DNA of 64,000 nucleotides, taken from positions 95,187-159,186 of the forward strand of contig NZ_WITC01000090.1 in assembly GCF_009601505.1 (NCBI RefSeq), written 5' to 3'. This document shows, piece by piece, positions 63,614 through 64,000 of this stretch. Position 1 is the first letter of the stretch. Each line of letters starts with the position of its first letter. Source of the DNA: Sinorhizobium terangae. Its GTDB lineage: Bacteria; Pseudomonadota; Alphaproteobacteria; Rhizobiales; Rhizobiaceae. A program made the position numbers and the translations under genes. The notes under the pieces were generated by a model. The model did no database searches and was not told the DNA's origin. It saw only the letters and a program-made list of their open reading frames with translations.

Positions 63614-63931
63614 TCAGGCGGCAAATCGCCCGGCGGCGGGGCGTTTCTTGTAACCTGCCATCCACAGCAGCAGGGCGAGCGCCAAGAACACCGCGAAAGC
63701 GGGCCGGGCAAGGAGCCATTGCAGCGCCGCCAGCCAGATGGCAGGGCCGGCGTCGGTGCGCTGCAGGCCGTGCACCCAGTTGAGTGCATCCGGGCCAAGG
63801 GCGGATATGGCATCGGCGAGCGAGGTCATTGCCGGCTGCGAGGCGGCAACCGACTGGATCGCGTCGACGGTCCCGGCAAGCACGGCCACCGCCAGCGCGA
63901 GAAAGCTTGCAAGCCTCAGCAGCAACCGCAT
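63614..63931 (-). CDS. Small two-helix membrane protein, unknown function
   Basis: A 103-residue protein: MRLLLRLASFLALAVAVLAG is an N-terminal helix or signal anchor, and FAVFLALALLLWMAGYKKRP is a second helix near the C-terminus, ending in a basic tail RPAAGRFAA. Similar short proteins are found across Rhizobiales, some labelled PetM-like without evidence. AGGGA lies 8 bp before ATG 63931. An earlier in-frame ATG at 63988 forms an ATGA overlap with what may be the end of a gene entering from beyond 64 kb, so a 124-residue version is possible. Confidence 0.7.
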   Translation of the reverse strand: MRLLLRLASFLALAVAVLAGTVDAIQSVAASQPAMTSLADAISALGPDALNWVHGLQRTDAGPAIWLAALQWLLARPAFAVFLALALLLWMAGYKKRPAAGRFAA

Positions 63932-64000
63932 CTTCGTCCCTTCGGCCTCCATGGCCCGATGCGCGCCGATGCGCGCTTCTCCGATCATTTACGCTTGTGC

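Noticed and set aside
63986..64000. End of another gene (His-Lys-Arg-Lys-stop) entering from beyond 64 kb
   Set aside because: Only about four codons are visible; the ATGA overlap is suggestive but too little to report as a feature.

Overview
The window reads as the chromosome of a Sinorhizobium/Ensifer-type alphaproteobacterium. The DNA is GC-rich and densely coded. It carries gene pairs known from S. meliloti: smeAB with smeR, the DUF47 gene plus pit behind a PHO box, a cuckoo-type anti-Shine-Dalgarno sRNA, and an alpha-r7-like sRNA beside polA. Rhizobial mosaic palindromes (RIME/ABC type) fill many intergenic gaps. I see no tRNA, rRNA, CRISPR array, insertion sequence or prophage. Family names come from protein motifs read directly; the assignment to Sinorhizobium rests on gene content and memory, not on a search.

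Layout. 1-3.3 kb: yejA-yejB-yejE peptide importer (yejE cut by the window edge). 3.6-9.8 kb: mepA, mgsA, glk, an MsbA-like ABC exporter, dapB, gpmA. 9.8-13.2 kb: an Ada/Ogt-like alkylation repair protein, a DUF2244 protein, nth, and a divergent TetR/VOC pair with two matching operators. 13.4-17.7 kb: PfkB adenosine kinase, SH3 protein, 2-hydroxyacid dehydrogenase, GNAT, MoeB/ThiF. 17.8-24.3 kb: recF, DUF47-pit under a PHO box, dnaJ and dnaK with an RpoH promoter. 24.5-32.1 kb: class A PBP, cuckoo sRNA, EamA transporter, secreted protein, YbhN-like protein, M20 peptidase, MarR. 32.3-40.8 kb: alpha-r7-like sRNA, polA, then a CheB-like protein divergent from a CheB-CheR-PAS-PAS-HWE kinase fusion and its single-domain receiver. 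41-46.6 kb: smeR, smeB, smeA.

46.9-60.8 kb is the most coherent accessory block. One arm (minus strand) is murQ, an ABC sugar importer and a Gfo/Idh oxidoreductase. The divergent arm (plus strand) is a BadF-type sugar kinase, a HutC-type GntR regulator, a SIS deaminase/isomerase and nagA. Together they give a plausible route from imported N-acetylmuramate and N-acetylglucosamine to fructose-6-phosphate: import, phosphorylation, lactyl-ether cleavage, deacetylation, deamination. A near-identical 19-bp motif sits in mirror orientation before each arm and is the best operator candidate. A third unit (amidase, ROK kinase, cutC, joined by 4-bp overlaps) faces nagA. The window ends with an EI24/CysZ-like membrane protein, slyX, a BMP-family binding protein and a small membrane protein.

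Two repeat classes punctuate the map. Mosaic palindromes are scattered between genes, and two similar copies bracket smeR in inverted orientation. C-rich repeats lie where operons end, often as inverted pairs between convergent genes, where they probably act as bidirectional terminators. The strongest hunt results are the two C-rich-loop sRNAs, the amino-sugar island with its mirrored operators, the degenerate proofreading site of PolA, and the 12-bp identity shared by two separate TetR-type control regions.
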